Assembly: GCA_043808325.1 (NCBI GenBank)
Contig: JAZDEY010000083.1
Span: 62,001 to 126,000, forward strand
Direction: 5' to 3'
Source: JAZDEY01 sp043808325 [NCBI: Candidatus Eiseniibacteriota bacterium]
Lineage (GTDB): Bacteria > Arandabacterota > Arandabacteria > Arandabacterales
DNA: 64,000 bases
The translations under genes and the position numbers were made by a program. Below the pieces are notes generated by a model. It was not told the DNA's origin, made no database searches, and saw only the letters and a program-made list of their open reading frames with translations. Below are positions 30,068-38,163 of this stretch, in pieces; positions within the stretch are counted from its first letter, which is position 1; the number at the start of each line of letters is the position of its first letter.

Positions 30068-30922
30068 TTAGACTATGTCTGCGAACCATCTTTCCATCCT
30101 TCGGAAGTACATCAATCCGCAGACGAATACGGCTGCCGCGACCAGCATGGAGATCCCCAGTTCCGCCCAGACAAAAGGCGTGCCGAGGATGGCGGAGCGG
30201 TAGCCACCGACAATCCCGGTCATTGGATTCAAGTGAAGCAGCCACTGCCATTTCTCGGGAACAGCTGTGGGTGGATATATGATCGGAGTAACAAACATCC
30301 AGACCTGCAATATGACCGGTAGAACGTAGCGGAAGTCCCTGTATGCAACGTTGAGGGCGCTGATCAGCAGGCCGATTCCGATTGCCAGTACCAGCACCGC
30401 CAGCACCAGCGGGAGCACCATCACGAGCGACAGCGTGGGCACGGCGCCATAGTACAACATCAGGACAACCAGTATGGCGAAGGATGCGGCGAAGTCCACC
30501 AGACATGCTCCGACCGCCGCCACGGGGATGATGATCCTCGGGAAGTAGACTTTTCTCACCAGGTTCGCACTTGCCACTACGCTTTCGCCGCCTCTGCTTA
30601 CCGAGCTGGCAAAGAACTCCCATGGCAGAAGCCCGGCGAAGACGAACAGGGGATAGGGAAACCCCTGGGAGTCCACCTTGGCCAACCCTCCAAAGATGAG
30701 GCTAAAGACCAGGACCTTGATGGCGGGCTGAAAGATGGCCCACATCACACCGATCAAGGTTTGCTTGTAGCGCACCTTCACGTCGCGCCACGTGAGAAAA
30801 TACAGCAGCTCACGATACCGCCAGCACTCCCGCAGCCCCAGTCTCAGCCATCTGCGCGAGGGCTCGATCAGCGTGACGGGAACCGTCCGCCAGGCCGGGC
30901 TTGCGAGAGCTTGTGGGTTCAA
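30068..30922 (-). CDS. wzm: Polysaccharide ABC exporter permease (ABC-2 type)
   Basis: This inner-membrane permease has six predicted helices and forms the export channel with Wzt. It has the cytoplasmic N-terminal RDVKVRYKQTLIGVMWAIFQ signature, then IKVLVFSLIFGG, LFVFAGLLPWEFFASSV, VDFAASFAILVVLMLYYG and VWMFVTPIIYP. I place the start at TTG 30922, which overlaps the asparagine synthase stop as TTGA. This gives 284 residues, the usual length, whereas the reading to 31081 runs deep into that gene. There is no strong ribosome site, so translational coupling is expected. Confidence 0.92.
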   Translation of the reverse strand: MNPQALASPAWRTVPVTLIEPSRRWLRLGLRECWRYRELLYFLTWRDVKVRYKQTLIGVMWAIFQPAIKVLVFSLIFGGLAKVDSQGFPYPLFVFAGLLPWEFFASSVSRGGESVVASANLVRKVYFPRIIIPVAAVGACLVDFAASFAILVVLMLYYGAVPTLSLVMVLPLVLAVLVLAIGIGLLISALNVAYRDFRYVLPVILQVWMFVTPIIYPPTAVPEKWQWLLHLNPMTGIVGGYRSAILGTPFVWAELGISMLVAAAVFVCGLMYFRRMERWFADIV

Positions 30923-32796
30923 TTCAGCCAATGATTTATGACCACCAGACTCCACACCTTTGACCAGTGTACGCGGTGTCCGTAGAAACCATCCAGGATG
31001 CGTCCGACAGGTGCCTTCTTCAGGCTCGAGGAGCCGCTGAGATTCGCCTCGGTAAACTTCCTGAGCCCGTTCCTGAGCCACATGTCGAAGGGGAACACAA
31101 ACCCGCGCTTGTGCCTGTTGACTACGATCTCAGGCAGCCCGTCGCCGAGGGCCTTTATCAGCAGGCCCTTCGAGATGCCATTTCCGGCCTTCCAGCACGC
31201 CGGCAGTCCGGCCACCAGCTCGACCAGCACGTGATCGACAAACGGAGACCTGACCTCGAGCGAATGGACCATACTGAATATGTCGGTATCCCTGAGAAGC
31301 TGATTGGCCATGTATCTCGTGGTCTCCAGAAATCCGATCTGACTCAGCGCATTATCCGGCCACGGGTAGCCGGGCGGACAGGCGTCAGCCATGAGGCTCT
31401 CGGCTCGGACGGCGGCAAAGTCGCCATCTAGCAGATCGCTGATTTGGTCCGCACCGAAAACCTGCCGGTACGTTCCATAGATGCTCGAGATGGATCCGTC
31501 CCCCGATGCAATCGACGAAATCTTGGCTGCTCTTGGACTGGTACCGTTCCTGAGAAACGCGCCTGCCAGAGTCCGTCCCATGGGAACGGATGCGAGCACG
31601 TCGTAGAGCCGCTTGAGCTGAGGAATCTGCGTGAAAGAGGGATAACCCCAGAACGTCTCGTCCCCGCCTACCCCGGACAGCGCCACCTTGAGCCCTGCCT
31701 GAGCCGCAGCCGACGCTACGAAGTAGGTATTGACCCCGTCTATGGTCGGCTGGTCCATGGCTGCAAGAATTCGCTCCATGTGATCCGTGAGATCGCCGCC
31801 GCGGATCTCGACCTCGGTATGATCGGTATGGTACCTGTCGGCAACCGCTCTCGAAAAGGAGCTCTCGTCGTAGTCCGTCCCGGGAAACACGATGGAGACA
31901 GATCTGATGGCGGCGCAGCCCGCCTCTCGCATGGCGACGACTATCGAACTGGAATCGATGCCGCCACTCAAGAAGACTCCCACCGGAACATCGCTTATGA
32001 GATGACACCTCGTCGTATCCACGAGACACGAATGTACTCTCTCGACAGCTTCGGCCTCCGACGTGGATGCGAGCGAATCCTCAAGATAGGCACGGCTCAG
32101 GTCGTAATAGCGATGCTCTGCCGTGCCACTCGCGTCCAGAACAAGGTAGTACCCGGGTTTCAAGGCCGCGATACCCCGGTAGATGGTCCTCGGGGCCGGA
32201 ATGTGGCCGAGGCGAAGGTAAAGGCCGACTGCCTCAGGATCGATTTCGGCCTGAACCAGGCCGGAGGCCACAATCGCCTTGATCTCCGACGCGATGACGC
32301 AAACACCATCAAGATGGCAGTAATACAGCGGCTTCTGGCCGAGGCGGTCCCGTGCGATCACGAGACATCCGTATCCCGGAGGCGTACCCCGGCAGTCATA
32401 GACGGCAAGACTGAACATTCCACGCAGCCTGCCGAGCAGACCTTCAATTCCCCACTGCTCATAGCCGTGAATCAGGACCTCCGTGTCAGTCAGGCTCTTG
32501 AACGTGTGCCCGCATGCCAGGAGATCCCGGCGAAGCTCGAGGAAGTTGTAGATCTCCCCATTGTAAGTTATCCAGACGCGCCCGTTCTCATTCGACATCG
32601 GTTGGTGGCCGGCGGCCGATAGATCTATGATGGCCAGTCTCGTATGGCCCAGGCCGACCCGCCCATCGGCGGACAGGAACGTTCCGGAATCATCGGGGCC
32701 GCGATGGCGCAATGTCTCTTTCATGCGAGCTATAGCCTCTTTCATGCCGCCGGCGGCTATTCTGCCGTCGCTGTATATCGCTGCTATTCCACACAT
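30919..32796 (-). CDS. asnB: Asparagine synthase (glutamine-hydrolysing)-like amidotransferase
   Basis: This 625-residue protein has two domains. The N-terminal class II glutaminase begins with the nucleophile Cys2 (CGIAAIYSDG) and has RHRGPDDSGTF, LGHTRLAIIDLSAAGHQPM and ITYNGEIYNF. The synthetase domain has the PP-loop VFLSGGIDSSSIVVAM and LSGVGGDETFWGYPSF, and DTDIFSMVHSLEVRSPFVDH near the end. GGAG precedes the ATG by 7 bases. AsnB-like proteins are common in surface-glycan clusters, where some amidate uronic acids rather than aspartate; that role is inferred from position. The gene lies 107 bases downstream of the NusG paralogue. Confidence 0.94.
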   Translation of the reverse strand: MCGIAAIYSDGRIAAGGMKEAIARMKETLRHRGPDDSGTFLSADGRVGLGHTRLAIIDLSAAGHQPMSNENGRVWITYNGEIYNFLELRRDLLACGHTFKSLTDTEVLIHGYEQWGIEGLLGRLRGMFSLAVYDCRGTPPGYGCLVIARDRLGQKPLYYCHLDGVCVIASEIKAIVASGLVQAEIDPEAVGLYLRLGHIPAPRTIYRGIAALKPGYYLVLDASGTAEHRYYDLSRAYLEDSLASTSEAEAVERVHSCLVDTTRCHLISDVPVGVFLSGGIDSSSIVVAMREAGCAAIRSVSIVFPGTDYDESSFSRAVADRYHTDHTEVEIRGGDLTDHMERILAAMDQPTIDGVNTYFVASAAAQAGLKVALSGVGGDETFWGYPSFTQIPQLKRLYDVLASVPMGRTLAGAFLRNGTSPRAAKISSIASGDGSISSIYGTYRQVFGADQISDLLDGDFAAVRAESLMADACPPGYPWPDNALSQIGFLETTRYMANQLLRDTDIFSMVHSLEVRSPFVDHVLVELVAGLPACWKAGNGISKGLLIKALGDGLPEIVVNRHKRGFVFPFDMWLRNGLRKFTEANLSGSSSLKKAPVGRILDGFYGHRVHWSKVWSLVVINHWLN

Positions 32797-32889
32797 AGAC
32801 TTGCTCCAGGCACTTCGGTTCTTGCACTCCTCGCTTTGATCTTGCGACTGATGCGAACAGCGGAAACGCGTGTCATTGAGGGCGTCGGG

Positions 32890-32905
32890 AGGAGCCGTGG
32901 CTCCT
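32890..32905 (-). terminator. Perfect hairpin at the stop of the NusG-like gene (no T-tract)
   Basis: The 16 bases form a perfect inverted repeat, arms AGGAGCC and GGCTCCT, overlapping the stop codon of the NusG-like gene. No T-rich tract follows on the minus strand, so it is not a classical intrinsic terminator. It could act as an attenuator, RNA-processing signal or pause site before the asparagine synthase gene. The rest of the 107-base gap shows nothing else that I recognise. Confidence 0.45.
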
Positions 32906-33506
32906 AAAGTTTGTCGACAAGTTCATCCGAAAGATGGACCGCAACCGAGCGGCCCAGCAATTCCACTGAGATCACGAGCTTTCGCTTGCTTGGGACGAGT
33001 TCCTCTATGTAGCCGGTCGCGCCCTTGAGGGGACCGGAAACCACTATGATCTGGTTGCCCTCCTGGAAATAGGGATGCGGCTCAAGTGCCCGGTCTGACG
33101 AGAGCAGTATCAGGATGCTCTCCATCTCGTGCCGTGCGACCGGCTCCGGGCCATTCCCATTCCCAAGGAGGCGCGCAAGTCCTGGGGTCTCCAGGATCTT
33201 GGCGAAACGACTCGGGAACGGATCCGTCTGTACAAACAGATAGCCGGGAAACAGAGGCAGCTCAATGATCTTACGCCTGTCCTTGCGCCGGCTCCACACC
33301 CTGTATTTCGGAAAGAGCACGGCAAAATCCTCTTTGGCTAGGTGCTTCGCCACGCGTAGTTCGTGGTGACACCGTGTATAGAGGACATACCAGGGCCGGC
33401 CGGGCGAGATGCGCTCACCCAGCGCGGTGCCCGCGCCGAGGATGAGCCTCTCGGGGCCGAGTTCGGCGCCGGTGGCGACCATTTCCTTTTTGGCGATTGG
33501 GTACAC
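32904..33506 (-). CDS. Specialised NusG paralogue (UpxY/RfaH-type antitermination factor)
   Basis: This 200-residue protein has an NGN domain (about 35-140): PWYVLYTRCHHELRVAKHL, then IIELPLFPGYLFVQTDPF. A short KOW domain follows (GNQIIVVSGPLKGATGYIEE). Paralogues of this type bind RNA polymerase and suppress termination in long surface-polysaccharide operons, and this one sits third in such an operon. The N-terminal 30 residues precede the NGN core. The start is taken as GTG 33506, with GGGGGA close upstream; an ATG at 33482 lies just after an AAGGA. No ops/JUMPstart consensus was found by eye. Confidence 0.9.
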   Translation of the reverse strand: MYPIAKKEMVATGAELGPERLILGAGTALGERISPGRPWYVLYTRCHHELRVAKHLAKEDFAVLFPKYRVWSRRKDRRKIIELPLFPGYLFVQTDPFPSRFAKILETPGLARLLGNGNGPEPVARHEMESILILLSSDRALEPHPYFQEGNQIIVVSGPLKGATGYIEELVPSKRKLVISVELLGRSVAVHLSDELVDKL

Positions 33507-33566
33507 GAATCCCCCGTCGGTTACATACCCGTTTCATCAAGTGAAGCCCGATGGACCTGTCGCGCC

Positions 33567-33582
33567 CGGGACCCAGGTCCCG
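33567..33582. other. Perfect palindromic hairpin in the 130-base gap before the NusG-like gene
   Basis: This 16-base perfect inverted repeat has arms CGGGACC and GGTCCCG around CA, between the tyrosine kinase stop and the NusG-like start. No T-tract follows on either strand. It could be a pause or antitermination-loading hairpin for the NusG paralogue, or a protein-binding palindrome; this is inference from position. The remaining gap (33507-33636) contains no gene. Confidence 0.35.
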
Positions 33583-33636
33583 CGGCGACTTCATCGTCAG
33601 AGTTCACCGGGCAACCGCAGCGCCCGATGGGACATC

Positions 33637-35817
33637 CTAAGCCGAGTGTACGACTTCTCTCTCCTCGTGCTTTTCGGTCTTATCTTCGCGGTAGTAGGAG
33701 TGGTAATAATAGTAGTTGCTGTAGTAGGCGTACCGTCCGGATACGGGCTTGACCATGTGCATTATGACGCCCAACACATTAGCCCTCACCCTGCCGAGGA
33801 TCTCCCGGGTACGCTTCAGGGCCATTCTATCAGTTCTGCCCGCACTCACGATCACGACGGTGCCGTCGAGTTTTGACCCAAGCACGGTTGCATCCGTGAC
33901 GGCGAGAACGGGTGGGGAATCGAAGATGACGTAGTCATACTCGCTCTTGAGTCTCTCAATCAAGGATTCCATCTTCCGCGAGCCGAGCAGCTCGGACGGG
34001 TTGGGGGGTAGGGCCCCCGCCGGCAGCAGCGTCAGGTTCTCCACGCGGGTCTTGGCCACTGCATTCTCAAAGCGTATCTTGTCGGCAAGGAACTCCGTAA
34101 GCCCATCGGTCTGGCGAACTTCAAACACCTTTCGCAGGACCGGCTTGCGGAAATCCGTGTCGACCAGTAGTGTCTTGAGACCCATCTGGGCCATCGCAAT
34201 GGCCAGGTTGGCGGCAACCGTGGACTTACCGTCACCCGGCAGTGCCGAAGTTACGAGGAGCGTCCTCACGGGCCTGTCGGGGCTGGTGAACTGAAGATTG
34301 GTTCTCACCGTACGGTAAGACTCGGCAAGAGGCGAGCGGGCCGGCTGACGAGTCAGCAGGTGGGATATTATTCCGGAACTCCTGTCGTGCTTGCGTGTCT
34401 TAGTTCTGATGCGCGGGATGCTTCCCAATATGGCCAAGCTCCCGGACTTGTCCACGTCCAGCGGTGTCTTGACCGAGGAGTCGGCATAGTCCAGGAGGAA
34501 CGCGCCGCCGAGACCCAGAACAAGCCCCACCACTGCCCCGAACGCCAGGTTGCGTCGCTTCTGCGGTCTGACAGGTGATGCCGGAACCCGTGCCCTGTCG
34601 ACAACGCTGATGTGCGACATCTTCCCCGCCTCCGCAATCTTGACCTCTTCGTGCTTCTCCGTCAGCATCTGGTAGGTATTCGCATTGAGCTCCCGCTCGC
34701 GCTCCAGTCTTGCCAGAGTGAGTTCCGTCGAGGGGAGCGATTCCAATTTGCGTGCGTAGGTCGTGCGCACGAGCCCGAGGGCTTCCTTCCTCGCCTTGAG
34801 GGCGACAAGTTCGGCTTCCAGCGAGGTGATACTATCGAAGACCTCACGTGCGCTTGAAAGCGGATCGAGTGACGGAATCCCCTGGGCGGCCAGCGTGCGG
34901 GTCTCTTCAACCAGCTTTGTCCTGGCTTCATCTATGCTTTTCTTGAGGTCGACGATCTTGGGATGGTCCTCGGCAAGCCCTTGTACAAGATACATGGAAT
35001 AGTTGGTTTCCAGATTGACCAGCTGTTTCCGCAGTTCGAGTATGTATGGGCTCGACACTTGGGCGATATCTTCAGGCAGAGTCCTCTTCTGCTCGGCAAA
35101 ATGCTCGGTCAGGTAGTCGAGGCGACTGGACGTTGTGCTTATGTCGGTTTCTACTTCGCCATAGAGTTTGTCGAACTCGGCGAGCTTCGAGGTTACTCCT
35201 CTTGCCTCCTCGGATAATGCAACAAACTTGTGCTTCTCCTTGAACTCCTTGAGCGCGTCCTCCGATTCCCTCAGCCCGTCCTTGATCAGCGGTATTTGCC
35301 CCTCGAGAAACTGCCGCTGCTCGGTGAATTCACCCCTGAGCAGAGCGACCTGCTGCTCAATGAACACATCGACTGCAGTATTGGTGACGATCGCGGCCTC
35401 GCGCGCGGTCGGGGCGCTGCCGGTGACTCTGATCATATCGGCGCCGCGGACGGGTTCGGCCGCTATGGACCGGAGCAGGGCATCGGCCGTGACCGGATTG
35501 GCTGGCCTTGACGGGCAGTCAGGATCATTTGCAAGCCTGGCTGCGGTCTCCGCTGCGACCGTTCTGCTCTTGATGACCTGGCAGTAATTCTGTATGAGAT
35601 TGGATCCCATAGGCTGGTAGCCGAACTGCAGCACGCCGCCTCTTCCCCCGCTGGCATCGACCATCAAGGTTGCGGTGGCCTCATATACGTTCGGAGAGGT
35701 GAAGGTGAAATAGGCCGTCGCCGCGACCACGCCGATGAAGGCCAGGATGATGATCCACATCCTCTCGTAGAGGACAAACAAATAGTCATGGTGGCTTTCT
35801 TCAGTCTCTTGAGTCAT
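33637..35817 (-). CDS. Wzc-like polysaccharide copolymerase / bacterial tyrosine autokinase
   Basis: This 726-residue inner-membrane protein controls glycan chain length. It has a Wzz domain with TM1 at about 20-38 (IIILAFIGVVAATAYFTF), a long periplasmic coiled-coil region, a PVRPQKRRNLA Pro-rich segment and TM2 at about 418-440. The cytoplasmic BY-kinase then follows: Walker A ALPGDGKSTVAANLA near residue 529, Walker A' LLVDTDFRKP, Walker B YVIFDSPPVLAVTDA. A C-terminal tyrosine cluster (SGRYAYYSNYYYYHSYYRE, near 699) is the autophosphorylation tail. AAGGAG precedes the ATG. It is fused as in Wzc rather than split as in Firmicutes. Confidence 0.95.
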   Translation of the reverse strand: MTQETEESHHDYLFVLYERMWIIILAFIGVVAATAYFTFTSPNVYEATATLMVDASGGRGGVLQFGYQPMGSNLIQNYCQVIKSRTVAAETAARLANDPDCPSRPANPVTADALLRSIAAEPVRGADMIRVTGSAPTAREAAIVTNTAVDVFIEQQVALLRGEFTEQRQFLEGQIPLIKDGLRESEDALKEFKEKHKFVALSEEARGVTSKLAEFDKLYGEVETDISTTSSRLDYLTEHFAEQKRTLPEDIAQVSSPYILELRKQLVNLETNYSMYLVQGLAEDHPKIVDLKKSIDEARTKLVEETRTLAAQGIPSLDPLSSAREVFDSITSLEAELVALKARKEALGLVRTTYARKLESLPSTELTLARLERERELNANTYQMLTEKHEEVKIAEAGKMSHISVVDRARVPASPVRPQKRRNLAFGAVVGLVLGLGGAFLLDYADSSVKTPLDVDKSGSLAILGSIPRIRTKTRKHDRSSGIISHLLTRQPARSPLAESYRTVRTNLQFTSPDRPVRTLLVTSALPGDGKSTVAANLAIAMAQMGLKTLLVDTDFRKPVLRKVFEVRQTDGLTEFLADKIRFENAVAKTRVENLTLLPAGALPPNPSELLGSRKMESLIERLKSEYDYVIFDSPPVLAVTDATVLGSKLDGTVVIVSAGRTDRMALKRTREILGRVRANVLGVIMHMVKPVSGRYAYYSNYYYYHSYYREDKTEKHEEREVVHSA

Positions 35818-35882
35818 GATGCTCCTTCATCTGAGTGATCCCACGTCTCGTGAAACCCCATTTCCGTTCCCGGACAGCGCGT

Positions 35883-36371
35883 TCACTTGTCGTGAACAAA
35901 GAACACGTAGTACACATTGGCGACAACCGCCAGTTGAGCTAGGAAACCTACAACCCCCGTCAGGGTGTGTGATCTGTGTCCCTTAACGATCACGGTGTCC
36001 CCAGGATGGAGCACCGGCACCGAGGCGGCGTTGGCGGTTTGCATGTACTCGATCACGTTGACTGTCAAGACTTCGGCGCCCGGGTTACTGCGAACCACTC
36101 TGACTTTCTTGAGGTCGGCGTGCTCTGCCGGGCCTCCGGCAAGTGATAGGACACCGATGAGGTCCGTCGTCCTGGGGACCGAGTACATGCCCGGCTTGAG
36201 GACCTGGCCCCAAACATAGACGTTGATCTGCAGCTCCCAGTCCTTGTCGGCATAAACGTAGTACTGAGCACCCCCGGATCCCCTGTCCGAGGCACCGGGT
36301 TCTTCTCCGAACGCGGGAACTGAGTTGGCCAGCAGCAAAACGACAATAATCGCCTTAATCAGTGCTCTCAT
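35883..36371 (-). CDS. Short SLBB-domain polysaccharide export protein
   Basis: This 162-residue protein has a signal peptide (IKAIIVVLLLANSVPAFG), one SLBB-like segment (INVYVWGQVLKPGMYSVP, then TDLIGVLSLAGGPAEHADLK) with VRVVRSNP and HPGDTVIVKGH, and a C-terminal hydrophobic helix (about 140-159). It resembles the SLBB part of Wza-type export proteins but lacks the Poly_export N-terminal domain and is less than half their length, so it probably cannot form a full outer-membrane channel. AAGGAG precedes the ATG. It is the first gene of the long minus-strand cluster and lies 65 bases upstream of the kinase. Confidence 0.82.
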   Translation of the reverse strand: MRALIKAIIVVLLLANSVPAFGEEPGASDRGSGGAQYYVYADKDWELQINVYVWGQVLKPGMYSVPRTTDLIGVLSLAGGPAEHADLKKVRVVRSNPGAEVLTVNVIEYMQTANAASVPVLHPGDTVIVKGHRSHTLTGVVGFLAQLAVVANVYYVFFVHDK

Positions 36372-36787
36372 GGTTCTCCTTTACCGGCAGGCACGGTTCC
36401 CCAAACTGAGGGTGGGTGGTGGGATTGATGGGACGATGGATCTGCAAACTGACGTGACCTCCCAACGGTTCCAGCTTGCCTATGGCCGGCCGATTACACC
36501 GGCAAGTAAGGGTGGAGGTCTCCCGGTCGCTGTTGGCTCTGAGCCCGGTCTTTACCGAAAAGAGCGCTCAGGTCAACATAGCCAGGAACAATGGGTATGT
36601 CCCCGAAGATCCGGTCACACGGAAAGCTGGATCCGGTGATCAAATCCCAGTGGGTAGGCTTCGCCATAGCGGGCCAAGCGTGGGCTCGGCAATCGAAGCA
36701 GTGTAGTACCATTGATGACCTCCAAGAGACTTTGTCGGCAGCCGGATCGGCACCTTTAGCTTTTCTTATGGTCAAAACAGATTGCCA
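36372..36787. other. Intergenic region between divergent genes, no gene recognised
   Basis: These 416 bases separate the start of the polysaccharide cluster from the plus-strand gene at 36946. The short open frames here lack ribosome sites and recognisable motifs. The main promoter of the minus-strand cluster should lie here; I see only weak candidates (minus-strand TTGACC near 36571-36576 followed by TAAAGA, and TGTAAT at 36493-36498) and do not assign one. No ops-like element or repeat was recognised. Confidence 0.5.
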
Positions 36788-36817
36788 TTGCAACCATCTT
36801 TCGAATTGTGATATAAT
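36788..36817 (+). promoter_or_regulatory. Sigma-70-type promoter with adjacent strong ribosome site
   Basis: TTGCAA (36788-36793), an 18-base spacer and a perfect TATAAT (36812-36817) form a strong promoter. The predicted start of transcription near 36824 is only a few bases before the ribosome site GGAGGAGG (36831-36838). The short leader suggests constitutive, strong expression of the downstream envelope-type gene. Confidence 0.7.
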
Positions 36818-36945
36818 GAATACTCGAACCGGAGGAGGTCACCGGAATCAGAGCGTCATCAGCGCATAAACTGCTCGCATCTCGCCCTTGGGCGGCTTGT
36901 CAATCCGTTATTGCCGGCATCGCTGCTCTGATCGTTCTACTGGGG

Positions 36946-37725
36946 ATGGCGCAGAATCTGCAATCGGGTCCTCTGGAGCGCACCGAGGACATCATTCTTT
37001 CACCTGTGCCGACTGCGCTGCTGTCTGTCGGGTGGGGAGTGACCACCTACGAATTGCTGCACAGCCCCGACGATTTCTATGGCGGGCAGATAGGGAACGA
37101 GAAGATCCAACCCTATGCCGATCACTTGCATCTGGGCTACGGGCTTCATATGGTCGGTTTCTGCTGGAAGCGATGGCACCCTTCTTCATACCGCAGGCTA
37201 CCCTATGGAGCTCGGCTCGTGTTCCTGGCAGGCAACATGGTTCAGTGGGACGATATGTACCAGCATCTCTATCTTCAGCAGCACGACGGTTTTGATGTCA
37301 AAGCCGGCAAGGCGGGCAACATAGAAGAAAGCCCGTTGCATCTCTTATACGTGTGGGCCGAGCAGCCGGAGCGTACCGGTGACTGCAAACTTATGTTGGA
37401 TCTCTTCCGCGCCGGCAATCTTACGCTTTCGGCGGGATTCTTTCAGGGACTGGCAGCCGAGACGTCCTACAGGATCCTTGACTTCGCCAGGCCGCGGAGT
37501 GCAATCCATCTGAAGGGCATCATAGGCGTAGGCATCATAGACGGCGAGGTGAAACGGCTTGGAGTCGAGCAGGTGATAACCGGAGTCAGCTTCAACATAT
37601 ATCCGACCAGATGGTGCTCGCTTGAAGTGGGATCGGGACTGCGGCTCTACCGGGACAACCCTCGTCTCAAGGAGACCGTGCCGGTGTTCTACGGCATCCA
37701 GTTCGGTCCGCCACCGCGCCGCTGA
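36946..37725 (+). CDS. Unknown protein, probably exported; N-terminus likely extends upstream
   Basis: I do not recognise this 259-residue protein. It is rich in Tyr, Trp and His in the first half (YADHLHLGYGLHMVGFCWKR, NMVQWDDMYQHLYLQQH). Alternating hydrophobic strands lie in the second half (LTLSAGFFQGLAAETSYRIL, GVSFNIYPTRWCSLEVGSG), compatible with a beta-barrel or beta-sandwich envelope protein. The first ATG is at 36946, but the open frame continues upstream through a signal-peptide-like sequence (HKLLASRPWAACQSVIAGI, then AALIVLLGMAQ) to a GGAGGAGG at 36831-36838. The only codon at proper spacing there is ATC 36847, giving 292 residues. It stands alone, convergent with the kai operon. 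Confidence 0.7.
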   Translation: MAQNLQSGPLERTEDIILSPVPTALLSVGWGVTTYELLHSPDDFYGGQIGNEKIQPYADHLHLGYGLHMVGFCWKRWHPSSYRRLPYGARLVFLAGNMVQWDDMYQHLYLQQHDGFDVKAGKAGNIEESPLHLLYVWAEQPERTGDCKLMLDLFRAGNLTLSAGFFQGLAAETSYRILDFARPRSAIHLKGIIGVGIIDGEVKRLGVEQVITGVSFNIYPTRWCSLEVGSGLRLYRDNPRLKETVPVFYGIQFGPPPRR

Positions 37726-37776
37726 AGCCCCTTGACATCTATCGGTGGCGCTTTGGGGACCAGGTTGCCGGTTGCC

Positions 37777-38163
37777 TCAGGCTTTAAGGCTACCGACACC
37801 CGTAAGTGCCCTTTCGATCGCTCTCAAAAGTGCCCGGTGTTCGACCGGCTTCTGGAAATATGCCACGGCGCCTTCCGCCTTGGCACGAGCCTTGTCCGTG
37901 GCCGGATCTCGTGCGGTCAAGACGATTACCGGAATCGAACCGACAAGGAGCAACTTGAGGCGATCCATTACGGCGTAACCGTCTCCTCCCGGCAGGCCGA
38001 GATCCAGGATAATCACATCCGGTCTCTCCCTGCGGGCAACGCTGGTTGCGGATACGGCATCGGCAGCCGCGACCACCTCATATCCCTCGGCGCAGAGCCT
38101 GATGCCCAATCCGCGCTGCAGGTCCAAGTCATCGTCAACTATCAGGATCTTTCCTTTTGGCAT
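37777..38163 (-). CDS. Single-domain response regulator (CheY-like)
   Basis: This 128-residue receiver domain has no output domain. It has the acidic pocket KILIVDDDLDLQ, the phospho-acceptor Asp in DVIILDLGLPGGDG, the Thr in VIVLTAR and the Lys in YFQKPVEHRAL, so it is a complete phosphorylatable receiver. It overlaps the 3' end of the hybrid kinase by 22 bases and is the last gene of the kai operon. It probably receives phosphate from that kinase or passes it on; its downstream target is not in the window. Confidence 0.92.
   Translation of the reverse strand: MPKGKILIVDDDLDLQRGLGIRLCAEGYEVVAAADAVSATSVARRERPDVIILDLGLPGGDGYAVMDRLKLLLVGSIPVIVLTARDPATDKARAKAEGAVAYFQKPVEHRALLRAIERALTGVGSLKA

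Noticed and set aside
36372-36787. Possible sigma-54 promoter or ops/JUMPstart element for the glycan operon
   Set aside because: The GG and GC elements on the minus strand near 36443-36459 are 12 bases apart rather than 10, and no ops-like core was found.
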